From [Clostridium] fimetarium (GTDB lineage: Bacteria; Bacillota; Clostridia; Lachnospirales; Lachnospiraceae): 64,000 bases of DNA. Shown here piece after piece: positions 54,711-63,418 of the stretch; position 1 is the stretch's first letter; each line of letters begins with the position of its first letter. The notes beneath the pieces are model-generated. The model made no database searches and was not told the origin of the DNA. It was given only the letters and a program-made list of their open reading frames with translations. The translations under genes were made by a program, and so were the position numbers. Where the stretch lies: contig NZ_FOJI01000011.1 of NCBI RefSeq assembly GCF_900111235.1, forward strand, positions 1-64,000, given 5' to 3'.

Positions 54711-55091
54711 ATGTCAAAATTAGAAGAAAATTTAGTGGACGATAGCATAGAAAAATGTGAAACTGATTGTGTTCACATAGAAGTAGTTGAAGCAGTGAAC
54801 AACATTATGCCAAGCGAAGAACTTTTATATGACTTAGCAGATTTGTTTAAGATATTTGGTGATTCTACAAGACTTAAGATTTTGTATGTGCTAATGCAGT
54901 CAGAGATGTGCGTCTGCGATATTGCGCAATTACTGAGTGCAAGTCAATCGGCCATATCACATCAACTTAGAGTGCTAAAACAGATGCAGCTCGTAAAGAA
55001 TAGAAGAGACGGAAAGACAATATTCTATTCGTTATCAGATGGGCACATTTCTACAATATTAAGTACAGGATTAGAACATATTAAAGAGTAA
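54711..55091 (+). CDS. ArsR-family metal sensor, CadC-like
   Basis: A 126-aa winged-helix repressor. Metal ligands of the CadC type are seen: Cys16 and Cys20 near the N-terminus (CETDCVH) and Cys67/Cys69 in SEMCVCDIAQ. The C-terminal SDGHISTILSTGLEHI also carries the Asp/His pattern of the alpha-5 zinc site. It probably senses cadmium, lead or zinc and controls the P-type ATPase downstream through the palindrome at 54549. GGAGG precedes the start. Confidence 0.9.
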   Translation: MSKLEENLVDDSIEKCETDCVHIEVVEAVNNIMPSEELLYDLADLFKIFGDSTRLKILYVLMQSEMCVCDIAQLLSASQSAISHQLRVLKQMQLVKNRRDGKTIFYSLSDGHISTILSTGLEHIKE

Positions 55092-55185
55092 TATGCAAAG
55101 AGATGCGCAGAAATATGTGCAATGGTGAAAATATCTAAATGAAATATAAAGTAATAAAAAACGAACTTTTAAGGAGATTGACATT

Positions 55186-55407
55186 ATGAAAAAGAATTAT
55201 AAATTAGAAGATTTGGATTGTCCAAACTGTACAGCTAAGATTGAGAATGATGTAGTTAAGATAGCCGGGGTTGAAAGCGCAGCTGTAAACCTTTTATCTC
55301 AGAAGATGGTAATTGAATGTGATGAAAGTAAAGTTGCAGAAATCACAAAAGCCATTAAAAAAATAGTGAAAAAATACGAACCAGACGTCGAAGTCTTGGA
55401 ATTATAA
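55186..55407 (+). CDS. Stand-alone heavy-metal-associated (HMA) domain protein
   Basis: A 73-aa single HMA domain. The metal-binding CxxC is Cys12-Pro-Asn-Cys15 in LDCPNC. It lies 14 bp before the P-type ATPase gene, which itself lacks an N-terminal HMA domain, so this looks like that domain carried on a separate gene, or a small metal chaperone. AAGGAG precedes the start. Confidence 0.9.
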   Translation: MKKNYKLEDLDCPNCTAKIENDVVKIAGVESAAVNLLSQKMVIECDESKVAEITKAIKKIVKKYEPDVEVLEL

Positions 55408-55420
55408 ATAGAGGAGTCCT

Positions 55421-57283
55421 ATGAAAAAAATAAAGAAAAGATTAAATGTGGTTTTAGTAGGGCTAATAGCATTTGCAATAGCCATGGTGGTAGACAAAAT
55501 ATTTACACTAAGCAATGATGTAACATTGATTATGTTTTTGGTGGTATATATGATTGTCGGAAGTGATGTAATTAAAAGTGCAATTCATAATATTTTAAGA
55601 GGCCAAGTGTTTGATGAACAATTTCTTATGACGCTTGCTACTGTTTGTGCATTTTTAGTGGGCGCATATCCAGAAGGTGCTGCAGTTATGCTATTTTATC
55701 AAATTGGTGAACTATTTCAATCCTATGCTGTATACAATTCGAGAAAATCGATATCTGAGCTAATGGATATTAGGCCGGATTATGCGAATGTAATCAGAAA
55801 TGGTGAAATAGAAAAAGTGTCGCCAGATGATGTTCATATAGACGACATTATAGTGGTAAAACCAGGTGAAAAAATCCCACTTGATGGTATCGTTACGGAA
55901 GGAAATTCAGCACTCGATACAAAAGCACTTACTGGAGAGTCTATACCAAAAGATATAAAAAGTGGTGATGAAATACTGTCTGGATGTATTAATTTAACAG
56001 GAAATTTATCGATCAAGGTGACGAAAATATTTGGAGAATCAACCGTATCTAAAATACTAGATTTGGTTGAAAACGCAGGAAGCAAAAAGGCCAAAACAGA
56101 AAACTTTATCACAAGATTTGCAAGGTATTATACCCCTGTCGTAGTAATGTGCGCAGTTGCATTAGCACTTGTGCCATCATTTATACTAGGCTTTGATCAT
56201 TTTTCAACTTGGGTATATAGAGCAATGGTATTTCTTGTTGTATCATGTCCATGCGCACTTGTAATATCAGTCCCTCTTAGCTTTTTTGGAGGACTAGGTG
56301 CTTCATCTAAGCAAGGCGTGCTTGTAAAAGGAAGTAATTATTTGGAAGTGGTTTCTAAGATAGATACAGTTGTTTTTGATAAGACAGGTACTTTGACGAA
56401 AGGTACATTTAACGTTACCCAAATAGACGTAGCGAAGAATGTGGTAAATTTTGATCAAGAAGAATTGCTGAAATATGCCGCGTGTGCAGAATTTTATTCC
56501 AATCATCCCATAGCTATATCATTGAGAAAAGCGTACGGTAAAGCCATTGTGGATAGTCAGATTTCTAGCGTTGAAGAAATACAAGGTCATGGTATTTTAG
56601 CCAATGTAGAAAGCAAGCAGGTTTTAGCAGGTAATGCAAAACTTATGAAAAAATATAAAATAGAATTTGCAGAAGCAAATCAAATTGGAACTGTCGTATA
56701 TATTGCAATTGATGGTAAATTTGCTGGATACATTGTGATTGCTGATGAGATAAAGGCAGATACCGTGAATGCAATCGCGTTACTTAGGAAGGCAGGAATT
56801 AAGAATGTTGTCATGCTTACGGGAGACAACAAAGAAATTGCTGAAAAAATAGCAAGCGAAATTGGAATCACAAAAGTATATTCCGAACTTTTACCACAAG
56901 ATAAGGTTCAAAAATTAGAATTAATCATGAGTGAATCACAAACGGGTACTGTATTTGTTGGAGATGGAGTGAACGATGCCCCAGTACTTGCAAGAGCAGA
57001 TGTAGGAATCGCAATGGGAGGCATGGGCTCAGATGCAGCTATTGAGGCTGCAGATATTGTGATTATGACAGATGAAATATCTAAGATAGCTACAGTAATT
57101 AAGATTTCTAAAAAAACATTGAATATCGCAAAGCAAAATATAGTTTTTGCACTTGGCGTTAAGCTGATTGTGTTGATACTTGGAGCATTAGGAATTGCTT
57201 CAATGTGGCTTGCTGTTTTTGCAGATGTTGGAGTTTCATTTATCGCTATTATTAATTCTATGAGAGCTATGAAGCACAGATAA
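55421..57283 (+). CDS. P1B-type heavy-metal-exporting ATPase (Cd/Zn/Pb)
   Basis: A 620-aa P-type ATPase. The metal-transport motif CPC (Cys276-Pro-Cys278, SCPCALVIS), the phosphorylated Asp320 in FDKTGTLTKG, the HP pair in NHPIAIS and GDGVNDAPVLA in the hinge are all present. Eight membrane segments are expected. CadA/ZntA proteins usually start with one or two HMA domains; here that domain is the separate gene upstream. With the CadC-like sensor, this forms a metal-resistance operon. Cadmium or zinc is most likely. Confidence 0.93.
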   Translation: MKKIKKRLNVVLVGLIAFAIAMVVDKIFTLSNDVTLIMFLVVYMIVGSDVIKSAIHNILRGQVFDEQFLMTLATVCAFLVGAYPEGAAVMLFYQIGELFQSYAVYNSRKSISELMDIRPDYANVIRNGEIEKVSPDDVHIDDIIVVKPGEKIPLDGIVTEGNSALDTKALTGESIPKDIKSGDEILSGCINLTGNLSIKVTKIFGESTVSKILDLVENAGSKKAKTENFITRFARYYTPVVVMCAVALALVPSFILGFDHFSTWVYRAMVFLVVSCPCALVISVPLSFFGGLGASSKQGVLVKGSNYLEVVSKIDTVVFDKTGTLTKGTFNVTQIDVAKNVVNFDQEELLKYAACAEFYSNHPIAISLRKAYGKAIVDSQISSVEEIQGHGILANVESKQVLAGNAKLMKKYKIEFAEANQIGTVVYIAIDGKFAGYIVIADEIKADTVNAIALLRKAGIKNVVMLTGDNKEIAEKIASEIGITKVYSELLPQDKVQKLELIMSESQTGTVFVGDGVNDAPVLARADVGIAMGGMGSDAAIEAADIVIMTDEISKIATVIKISKKTLNIAKQNIVFALGVKLIVLILGALGIASMWLAVFADVGVSFIAIINSMRAMKHR

Positions 57284-57354
57284 AATCAGTGAAAATTATA
57301 TGAATTATGCTTAGAATTTTAGGCAGATAAAATCCAAAATTTGTGGTAAATTTG

Positions 57355-57383
57355 TTGACACTAATTATCAAATATGATATGAT
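57355..57383 (+). promoter_or_regulatory. Promoter of the cold-shock gene
   Basis: TTGACA at 57355-57360 and TATGAT at 57378-57383, spacing 17 bp. The leader of about 43 nt is short, unlike the long thermosensing leader of E. coli cspA. Confidence 0.8.
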
Positions 57384-57432
57384 TTTATAGGTGTATATCG
57401 CACCGATAATTTATTTTTTGGAGGTACTTGAT

Positions 57433-57630
57433 ATGAAAGGTACAGTAAAATGGTTCAACAACCAAAAAGGTTACGGCTTTATTTCAGACGAAGAAGGAAA
57501 CGATGTTTTCGTTCATTACTCAGGTCTTAATATGGATGGATTTAAGTCTTTAGAAGAAGGCGCTGGAGTTGAGTTTGAGGTAGTTAATGGAGCTAAGGGC
57601 CCACAAGCTACTAACGTAACAAAATTATAA
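57433..57630 (+). CDS. Cold-shock protein, CspA family
   Basis: A 65-aa single cold-shock domain: [18 protein letters not shown] with RNP1 (KGYGFIS) and RNP2 (VFVHY). It binds single-stranded RNA and DNA and acts as an RNA chaperone. The ATG at 57433 is preceded by TTGGAGG; an in-frame codon further up is not the start. It is a single-gene unit with its own promoter and a hairpin downstream. Confidence 0.95.
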   Translation: MKGTVKWFNNQKGYGFISDEEGNDVFVHYSGLNMDGFKSLEEGAGVEFEVVNGAKGPQATNVTKL

Positions 57631-57717
57631 TCAAAGAAGTTTTACAGTGTGCCTTTTCCCTATATAAATCAAATTTTATGAAGAAAAGATATATTGTTAC
57701 ACCCCAAGATTATGGAG

Positions 57718-57750
57718 GAGCAGTCGCATGTCGACTGCTCTTATTCTTTA
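57718..57750 (+). terminator. Terminator-like hairpin after the cold-shock gene
   Basis: GAGCAGTCG, a 5-nt loop, CGACTGCTC, then ttattcttta. Stem of 9 bp. It lies about 90 bp after the stop. Confidence 0.65.
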
Positions 57751-57816
57751 CAAAAGTATGTTATTATGTAAAGATATAGATATTACTTTAAACTTATATT
57801 TTAAATAGGAGAAAAA

Positions 57817-58704
57817 ATGGAAAATATCGATTTGACGCAAACCGTTCCAACACAAACTATAACTTATTTAGGGGCAGTGGGAATGCTTATTATTTCAACA
57901 ATTATTATACTGATATTTATTTTTTTTAAACGCTATAAAGCCAGAGTTATGCCATTACTTCTTGGGATACTATCATATTTTTTATTCGGGTTTATAGGAT
58001 ACAATTTTATTATTGCACTTATGATTAGGCTTCCTGGATTTGAAGTTGCGTATACGAATAATAAAGCTGTTTTTACAGTGATATTTTTGGTCATTTTTGT
58101 TTCATTATTTACACTCGCCAGAGTTATTAGTATGAAGATTATGTATCCTAAATATGATAGGCCCGGTGATGTGCTGATTTTTGGACTGGGAATTGGTATG
58201 TGTGATGCGTTGCTTTATGTATGGTCCTCGATAACATTGACTGTTTGGGCAGGAGCAATTAATAATTCTGGTTTAACAGAATTGTTCAAAGATTTTTCTC
58301 AGGAAGATATGATTAGTAATTATAATTCTTTTGCATTATTATTTACAGCGCCTTCTATTTTATGGATCCTTTTATGTATTAGTTCAATAATAGATGTTTT
58401 GCTTAATTGTATATTGGCAATTCTTGTCTTTGGAGTCGTTAGCAAAAAAATCCCTACATGGTGGTATGCTGCTAGTGCAGCCATTAATTTTCTTGTAATT
58501 TTACCATTCCAATTGTATGAAGGTTCCTCTTCAATGGGAGTAATCATACCATTCGTAATTAAAATTGTAGTTTTTATAGTTGCAGTTGTTGTTATCTATA
58601 GGGTAGATACGAATGACATTGGTGGAATAATACGTTTCACAGGCAAAAAGGAAATAAAGCGTTCTTCAGGAATGCCAAAGTTTGGGAAACTTAGTAACAA
58701 ATAA
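57817..58704 (+). CDS. Polytopic membrane protein, possibly YhfC-like
   Basis: A 295-aa protein with about seven hydrophobic segments. Length and layout recall YhfC-type putative intramembrane proteases. At the place of the GxGHGGxE metal site the sequence reads GLGIGMCDALLY, so the His and Glu are missing. If related, it would be an inactive member. Recognition is weak. Its tail (FTGKKEIKRSSGMPKFG) is basic and cytoplasmic. The kinase gene follows after 26 bp on the same strand. Confidence 0.45.
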   Translation: MENIDLTQTVPTQTITYLGAVGMLIISTIIILIFIFFKRYKARVMPLLLGILSYFLFGFIGYNFIIALMIRLPGFEVAYTNNKAVFTVIFLVIFVSLFTLARVISMKIMYPKYDRPGDVLIFGLGIGMCDALLYVWSSITLTVWAGAINNSGLTELFKDFSQEDMISNYNSFALLFTAPSILWILLCISSIIDVLLNCILAILVFGVVSKKIPTWWYAASAAINFLVILPFQLYEGSSSMGVIIPFVIKIVVFIVAVVVIYRVDTNDIGGIIRFTGKKEIKRSSGMPKFGKLSNK

Positions 58705-58730
58705 TTTTAATACAAAGCAAGAGGTGGAAA

Positions 58731-59567
58731 ATGCCACATAACAATCAGAAAAAAATTGCTGGAATAAATGATATATCGGGCTTTGGACGCTGTTCTACAA
58801 CAGTGTCCATGCCTATTATTTCGTATATGAAGATTCAGTACTGTCCAATATTAACTTCTATATTTTCAAATCACACAGGATATAAAGAGTATTTCTTTGA
58901 TGATTATACGGACAAGATGGAAGCCTATATCGCACAGTGGAAAAAACTGGATTTAGAATTCGAAGGAATCTATACTGGATTTTTAGGTTCAATAAAACAA
59001 ATAGAGATTGTTAAGAAATTCGTAAATGATTTTAAAACAGATAGAACAACTGTGATTGTCGATCCTGTTATGGGCGATAATGGTGAGAAATATGCGACAT
59101 ATACAACGGATATGTGCAAGGACATGGAACAGTTAGTTTCAATGGCAGATATCATTACTCCTAACGTAACTGAATGCTGTATTCTCACAAAAACAGATTA
59201 TAAGACCTCAAAATGGACAAAACAGGAACTGACAAAGATGGCTGAGAAGCTTGCGGCAATGGGACCAGAAAAGATTGTAATAACTGGTATTAATATGAAC
59301 TCATATATAGGCAATTTTATTTATGAAAAAGGAATGGAACCAATACTACTTAAGTCAAAAATAATTGGAACAGCTAGATGCGGAACTGGTGATATATTCT
59401 CTGCAATAATAAGTGCAGATGCAATAAATGGTGTGGAATTTCAGCGCTCTGTTAAAAAAGCAGCAGCATTTGTGCAAAAATGCATAAAAGTATCACTTGA
59501 AAGACAGATTCCGGAACCAGATGGCGTATGCTTTGAAGAAGTCCTGCATACATTAAAAATTGAGTAG
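58731..59567 (+). CDS. Pyridoxal/pyridoxamine kinase
   Basis: A 278-aa ribokinase-family enzyme. The opening INDISGFGRCSTTVSMP (substrate loop), the VDPVMGDNG motif and the ATP-site RCGTGDIFSAI (catalytic Asp) match PdxK/PdxY proteins. It phosphorylates vitamin B6 forms to keep PLP supplied. The VanZ-RDD gene follows after 37 bp. Several PLP enzymes lie in the window (dapL, the island decarboxylase), but there is no direct link to this gene. Confidence 0.88.
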   Translation: MPHNNQKKIAGINDISGFGRCSTTVSMPIISYMKIQYCPILTSIFSNHTGYKEYFFDDYTDKMEAYIAQWKKLDLEFEGIYTGFLGSIKQIEIVKKFVNDFKTDRTTVIVDPVMGDNGEKYATYTTDMCKDMEQLVSMADIITPNVTECCILTKTDYKTSKWTKQELTKMAEKLAAMGPEKIVITGINMNSYIGNFIYEKGMEPILLKSKIIGTARCGTGDIFSAIISADAINGVEFQRSVKKAAAFVQKCIKVSLERQIPEPDGVCFEEVLHTLKIE

Positions 59568-59604
59568 TTGATGTTTATGAAATCTCAGATGAGGAAAAAA
59601 ATAA

Positions 59605-60930
59605 ATGGATGCATATATATACCCTATTGCTACCGCAGTGACAATATTTCCACTGCTTTCGGCGATATTTACATTACCATATGTTATTAATCAATATCAT
59701 AAATATGGCGCACTGTTAGTGCTACGTATTATTTTGGTATATTCATTTATATTTTATTTAATGACATCATACTTTATGACGATTCTACCACTTCCACCAA
59801 TTGATTCTGTACAAGCTGATGGAACACATATGCTTTTAGTACCATTTAATGCTTTAATGCTATGGTGGAATAATTGTGGATTTAAATTAGATGATACTTC
59901 CACGTATTTATCCTCGTTTATGAATTATAATTTCTTACAGATGGCATTTAACATTTTACTATTATTGCCGCTTGGCGTATATTTAAGATATTATTTTGAA
60001 AGAAAATGGTATCAGGTCCTTCTTATGTCATTTGCATATAGTATGTTTTTTGAATTGACGCAGTTAAGTGGTTTATATGGTATATATCCACACGCTTATA
60101 GATGGTTCGAAGTGGATGATTTGATTTGTAATACGTTAGGTGGTATGCTCGGATTTTTAATAACTCCGTTATGCAGTTTCTTTCTTCCAAGCAGAGATCG
60201 ATTAGATGAGATGTCATATCATAAAGGAAAAAGAGTTTCTATTATTCGAAGAGGTCTAGCAAATGTTATAGATTGGTCACTGATTAGTATCATATTATTT
60301 ATCTTAAAAAAATATTACTGGGATACAGTTCAATTAAATGACATATTGTCCTATTATAAACTTAGTACACTTTTTATAATAATTGCTTCGTTTCTTTTGT
60401 ATTATGTAATTTCGTCGTGGATTATGGCTGGAAGAACAATAGGAAAATATATTATGAGCCTTAAAGTGAATGGCGAAAATGGTCAAAAAGCAAAACTATA
60501 TCAATACATTTTGAGGTATGGAATTGTATATTTGTTAGTGGTGCCAACTCCATTTTATGTTATAAAATTACTTAAATTATTTAATGAAACCGAAAATGTA
60601 TGGATTGAAGTAGCTTCCGGTATTGGAATGTCAGCTTTCGGAATAATATTTTTGTGTGTTATAGTAAATGTGTTTATCTGTGTTATACTTCATCGTTTTC
60701 AAACGATATATGAGAAGGTTAGCCACACACAGCAGGTGAGTGTAATCGTCAATAAGGAAGATAATTATTATATAAGAGAAGATATAGAAGAAGATATAGA
60801 AGAAGATATAGAAGAAGATAGGGACGATGACAATAGGGACGATAACAATAGAGAATATAATAGAAAAGAATATGATAGCGAAGAAGACAGTGACAATCAG
60901 GCTGCATTAACGGAGGAAAATGATGAATAG
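59605..60930 (+). CDS. VanZ-RDD membrane protein with acidic tail
   Basis: A 441-aa membrane protein. A VanZ-like domain (about 50-190, LLLPLGVYLRYYF, SMFFELTQLSGLYG, DLICNTLGGMLGF) is joined to an RDD domain (about 205-365). The last ~55 residues are strongly acidic and repetitive: EDIEEDIEEDIEED, then a stretch rich in Asp, Asn and Arg. The tail is encoded by a 12-bp tandem repeat (gaagatatagaa) near 60778-60812. VanZ members are linked to teicoplanin resistance or envelope functions, and RDD to ion or osmotic stress. It overlaps the ATPase gene by 11 bp, suggesting a joint role. Confidence 0.75.
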   Translation: MDAYIYPIATAVTIFPLLSAIFTLPYVINQYHKYGALLVLRIILVYSFIFYLMTSYFMTILPLPPIDSVQADGTHMLLVPFNALMLWWNNCGFKLDDTSTYLSSFMNYNFLQMAFNILLLLPLGVYLRYYFERKWYQVLLMSFAYSMFFELTQLSGLYGIYPHAYRWFEVDDLICNTLGGMLGFLITPLCSFFLPSRDRLDEMSYHKGKRVSIIRRGLANVIDWSLISIILFILKKYYWDTVQLNDILSYYKLSTLFIIIASFLLYYVISSWIMAGRTIGKYIMSLKVNGENGQKAKLYQYILRYGIVYLLVVPTPFYVIKLLKLFNETENVWIEVASGIGMSAFGIIFLCVIVNVFICVILHRFQTIYEKVSHTQQVSVIVNKEDNYYIREDIEEDIEEDIEEDRDDDNRDDNNREYNRKEYDSEEDSDNQAALTEENDE

Positions 60931-63283
60931 GGGGCTAACATCACAACAAGTTGCTGATTTAACAGCTAGGGGTTTATATAATAAACCTGTAGAAAATCAG
61001 TCAAAGACAATAAAACAGATAATTGCCAGTAACACATTTACTTATTTTAACTTAATATTTGTGATTTTTTCGGTATTGCTTATTTTAGTAAAATCATATA
61101 GAGATTTATCATTTATGCCAGTTATTATTGCAAATACATTAATTGGTATTATCCAAGAAATCCGGTCAAAGCGTGTACTGGATAAGCTCACTGTTTTCAA
61201 CACACCTAAGGCTGTGGTTGTTCGAGATGGAAATGAGATCATAGTAGAAGTGATTTCACTTGTAGTGGGTGACCTTACTGCTTTTAAAGCTGGGAACCAG
61301 ATATGCGCCGATGCAGTTGTAGCCGAAGGTGAAGTCCAAGTGAATGAATCACTAATTACTGGTGAGTCAGATGAGATAACAAAGCATATTGGTGACAAGT
61401 TATTATCTGGAAGCTTTGTTATATCTGGAGCATGCAAGGCTGTTCTTGAAAAGGTGGGCCATGATTCATACGTTGCAAAATTAACGCTGGAAGCAAAGAA
61501 AACAAAACAGAAACATCAATCAGAGATGATGCATTCTCTTAATAAATTAGTTCAAACGATTGGAATCTTGCTTATTCCAATCGGGATTACATTATTTGCA
61601 GAGCATCATTGGATGCTTGGTCTATCAATCAAGGACAGTGTAGTGTCAAGTATAGCAGCATTGGTGGGAATGATTCCAGAAGGCCTCTATCTGCTGGCAA
61701 GTGTTGCACTAGTTGTAAGTGTTATGAGTTTGGCAAGAAAAAAAGTTGTGATACATGAGATGTCTTGTATAGAAACACTTGCTCGTGTAAATGTACTGTG
61801 TGTAGATAAAACTGGAACCATTACCGAAAATACGATGGAAGTAAATGAAATTATTCCCTTAGAAAACTATGCGAAAGCAGATTATACATCGCTTCATCAG
61901 ATGCTTGGAGAATTTGTTCAAAGCATGACAAATGACAATGCAACAATGGAAGCGTTAAAAAAATATTTTAATGTTGAATCAATGCGTAAAGCAAAAAGTA
62001 CAACATCTTTTTCATCTACGACTAAGTATAGTAGTGCAACGTTCGACGATGGTGCGTATGTACTTGGGGCCCCAGAATATATTTTAAGAGACCAATATGA
62101 AGAATATAAGGATTTAGTTGAAAGCCATTCGTTAATAGGATACCGAGTGCTTATATACGCATTTTATGAAGGTGAAATTGATGGAAAGGCGCTTATATCA
62201 CCAGTTATTCCACTTGCGATGGTGCTGATTTCCAATCCAATCAGAAAAGATGCAAAATCAACATTTCAATATTTTGAATCACAAGGCGTTGAAATTAAAG
62301 TAATATCTGGAGACAATCCGATTACCGTGTCGAATGTCGCAGGTAAGGCAGGTATTAAAAATTCAGAGAAATATGTGGATGCATCTACTTTGCAAACAGA
62401 AGAAGAAATAAGACTGGCTATCGAAAAATATACTGTATTCGGGCGAGTTACACCGAACCAAAAACGCCAGTTTGTTAGTGCGTTGAAGGCAAATGGAAAA
62501 ATTGTTGCAATGACAGGTGACGGCGTTAATGATGTATTAGCACTTAGAGATGCTGATTGCAGTATAGCGATGGCATCTGGCAGTGAAGCAGCAGCGAATG
62601 CAGCACAAATTGTTCTTTTAGATTCAAACTTTGCATGTATGCCATCGGTAGTGTTTGAAGGTCGTAGAGTTGTTAACAATATACAACGCTCAGCCTCACT
62701 TTTTTTGATAAAAAATATTTTTTCAATGTTACTTTCGATTTTTTCATTAATATTTAGATTGAAATATCCGTTGGTGCCATCTCAGTTATCAATGCTTGGA
62801 TTATTTACCATAGGTATACCTGCATTTTTCTTAGCGCTACAGCATAATAAGAGTATAATTAAGGGACATTTCCTGACAAATGTATTATTAAAAGCATTGC
62901 CAGCAGGACTAACAGATTTTATTGCAGTGGCTGCACTTTCAATGGGTGGACAATATTTTGAAATACCAGAAAAGCAGCTTTCCACTATAGCGGTTGTTAT
63001 TTTATTAGTAGTTGGAATGGTTACGCTTATAAGAGTATGCAGACCATTTGATAAGCTCCGTGCATGTATTTGCATTGCAATGTTTGTCGGTATCGGGTTT
63101 AGTATTATATTTTTAAATAAATTATTTGCATTATATATGCTGTCGGTAAAGCAGTTTATGGTACTTGCAATATATATTGTCGTATTGATACCGTTACTGT
63201 TTTTTATCAGTTATCTTGTGGATAGGTGTACTGATTGTGCAGCAAAACATAATATACATTTTAGAAGAAATCTAGGAAGATAG
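60920..63283 (+). CDS. Cation-translocating P-type ATPase, CtpE-like
   Basis: A 787-aa P-type ATPase. The phosphorylated residue is Asp296 (CVDKTGTITEN); GESDEITK in the actuator is the TGES equivalent; MIPEGLYLLASVAL is the PEGL-type M4 motif; TGDGVNDVLALRDADCSIAM is the hinge. It has no heavy-metal CPC and no HMA. The pattern resembles mycobacterial CtpE, a calcium-related transporter, and streptococcal Exp7, but the ion is not proven. Two adjacent ATGs (60920, 60923) lie after GGAGG, overlapping the upstream gene. Confidence 0.85.
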   Translation: MMNRGLTSQQVADLTARGLYNKPVENQSKTIKQIIASNTFTYFNLIFVIFSVLLILVKSYRDLSFMPVIIANTLIGIIQEIRSKRVLDKLTVFNTPKAVVVRDGNEIIVEVISLVVGDLTAFKAGNQICADAVVAEGEVQVNESLITGESDEITKHIGDKLLSGSFVISGACKAVLEKVGHDSYVAKLTLEAKKTKQKHQSEMMHSLNKLVQTIGILLIPIGITLFAEHHWMLGLSIKDSVVSSIAALVGMIPEGLYLLASVALVVSVMSLARKKVVIHEMSCIETLARVNVLCVDKTGTITENTMEVNEIIPLENYAKADYTSLHQMLGEFVQSMTNDNATMEALKKYFNVESMRKAKSTTSFSSTTKYSSATFDDGAYVLGAPEYILRDQYEEYKDLVESHSLIGYRVLIYAFYEGEIDGKALISPVIPLAMVLISNPIRKDAKSTFQYFESQGVEIKVISGDNPITVSNVAGKAGIKNSEKYVDASTLQTEEEIRLAIEKYTVFGRVTPNQKRQFVSALKANGKIVAMTGDGVNDVLALRDADCSIAMASGSEAAANAAQIVLLDSNFACMPSVVFEGRRVVNNIQRSASLFLIKNIFSMLLSIFSLIFRLKYPLVPSQLSMLGLFTIGIPAFFLALQHNKSIIKGHFLTNVLLKALPAGLTDFIAVAALSMGGQYFEIPEKQLSTIAVVILLVVGMVTLIRVCRPFDKLRACICIAMFVGIGFSIIFLNKLFALYMLSVKQFMVLAIYIVVLIPLLFFISYLVDRCTDCAAKHNIHFRRNLGR

Positions 63284-63293
63284 TTAGTAGCAC

Positions 63294-63400
63294 AATTAAA
63301 AATAGAATTTAGAATTGCAGTTAAAAATAGGATTAAAAATTGCAGTTAAAATAGAATTAAAAATTGCATTTATAATAAATTTTAAAAACGCATTAAAAAA
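63294..63400. repeat. A/T-rich degenerate tandem repeat
   Basis: Four to five degenerate copies of a ~21-25-bp unit like attaaaaattgcagttaaaat lie between the ATPase stop and the next gene. Confidence 0.6.
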
Positions 63401-63418
63401 TTGAAATGAGAAAATAAA

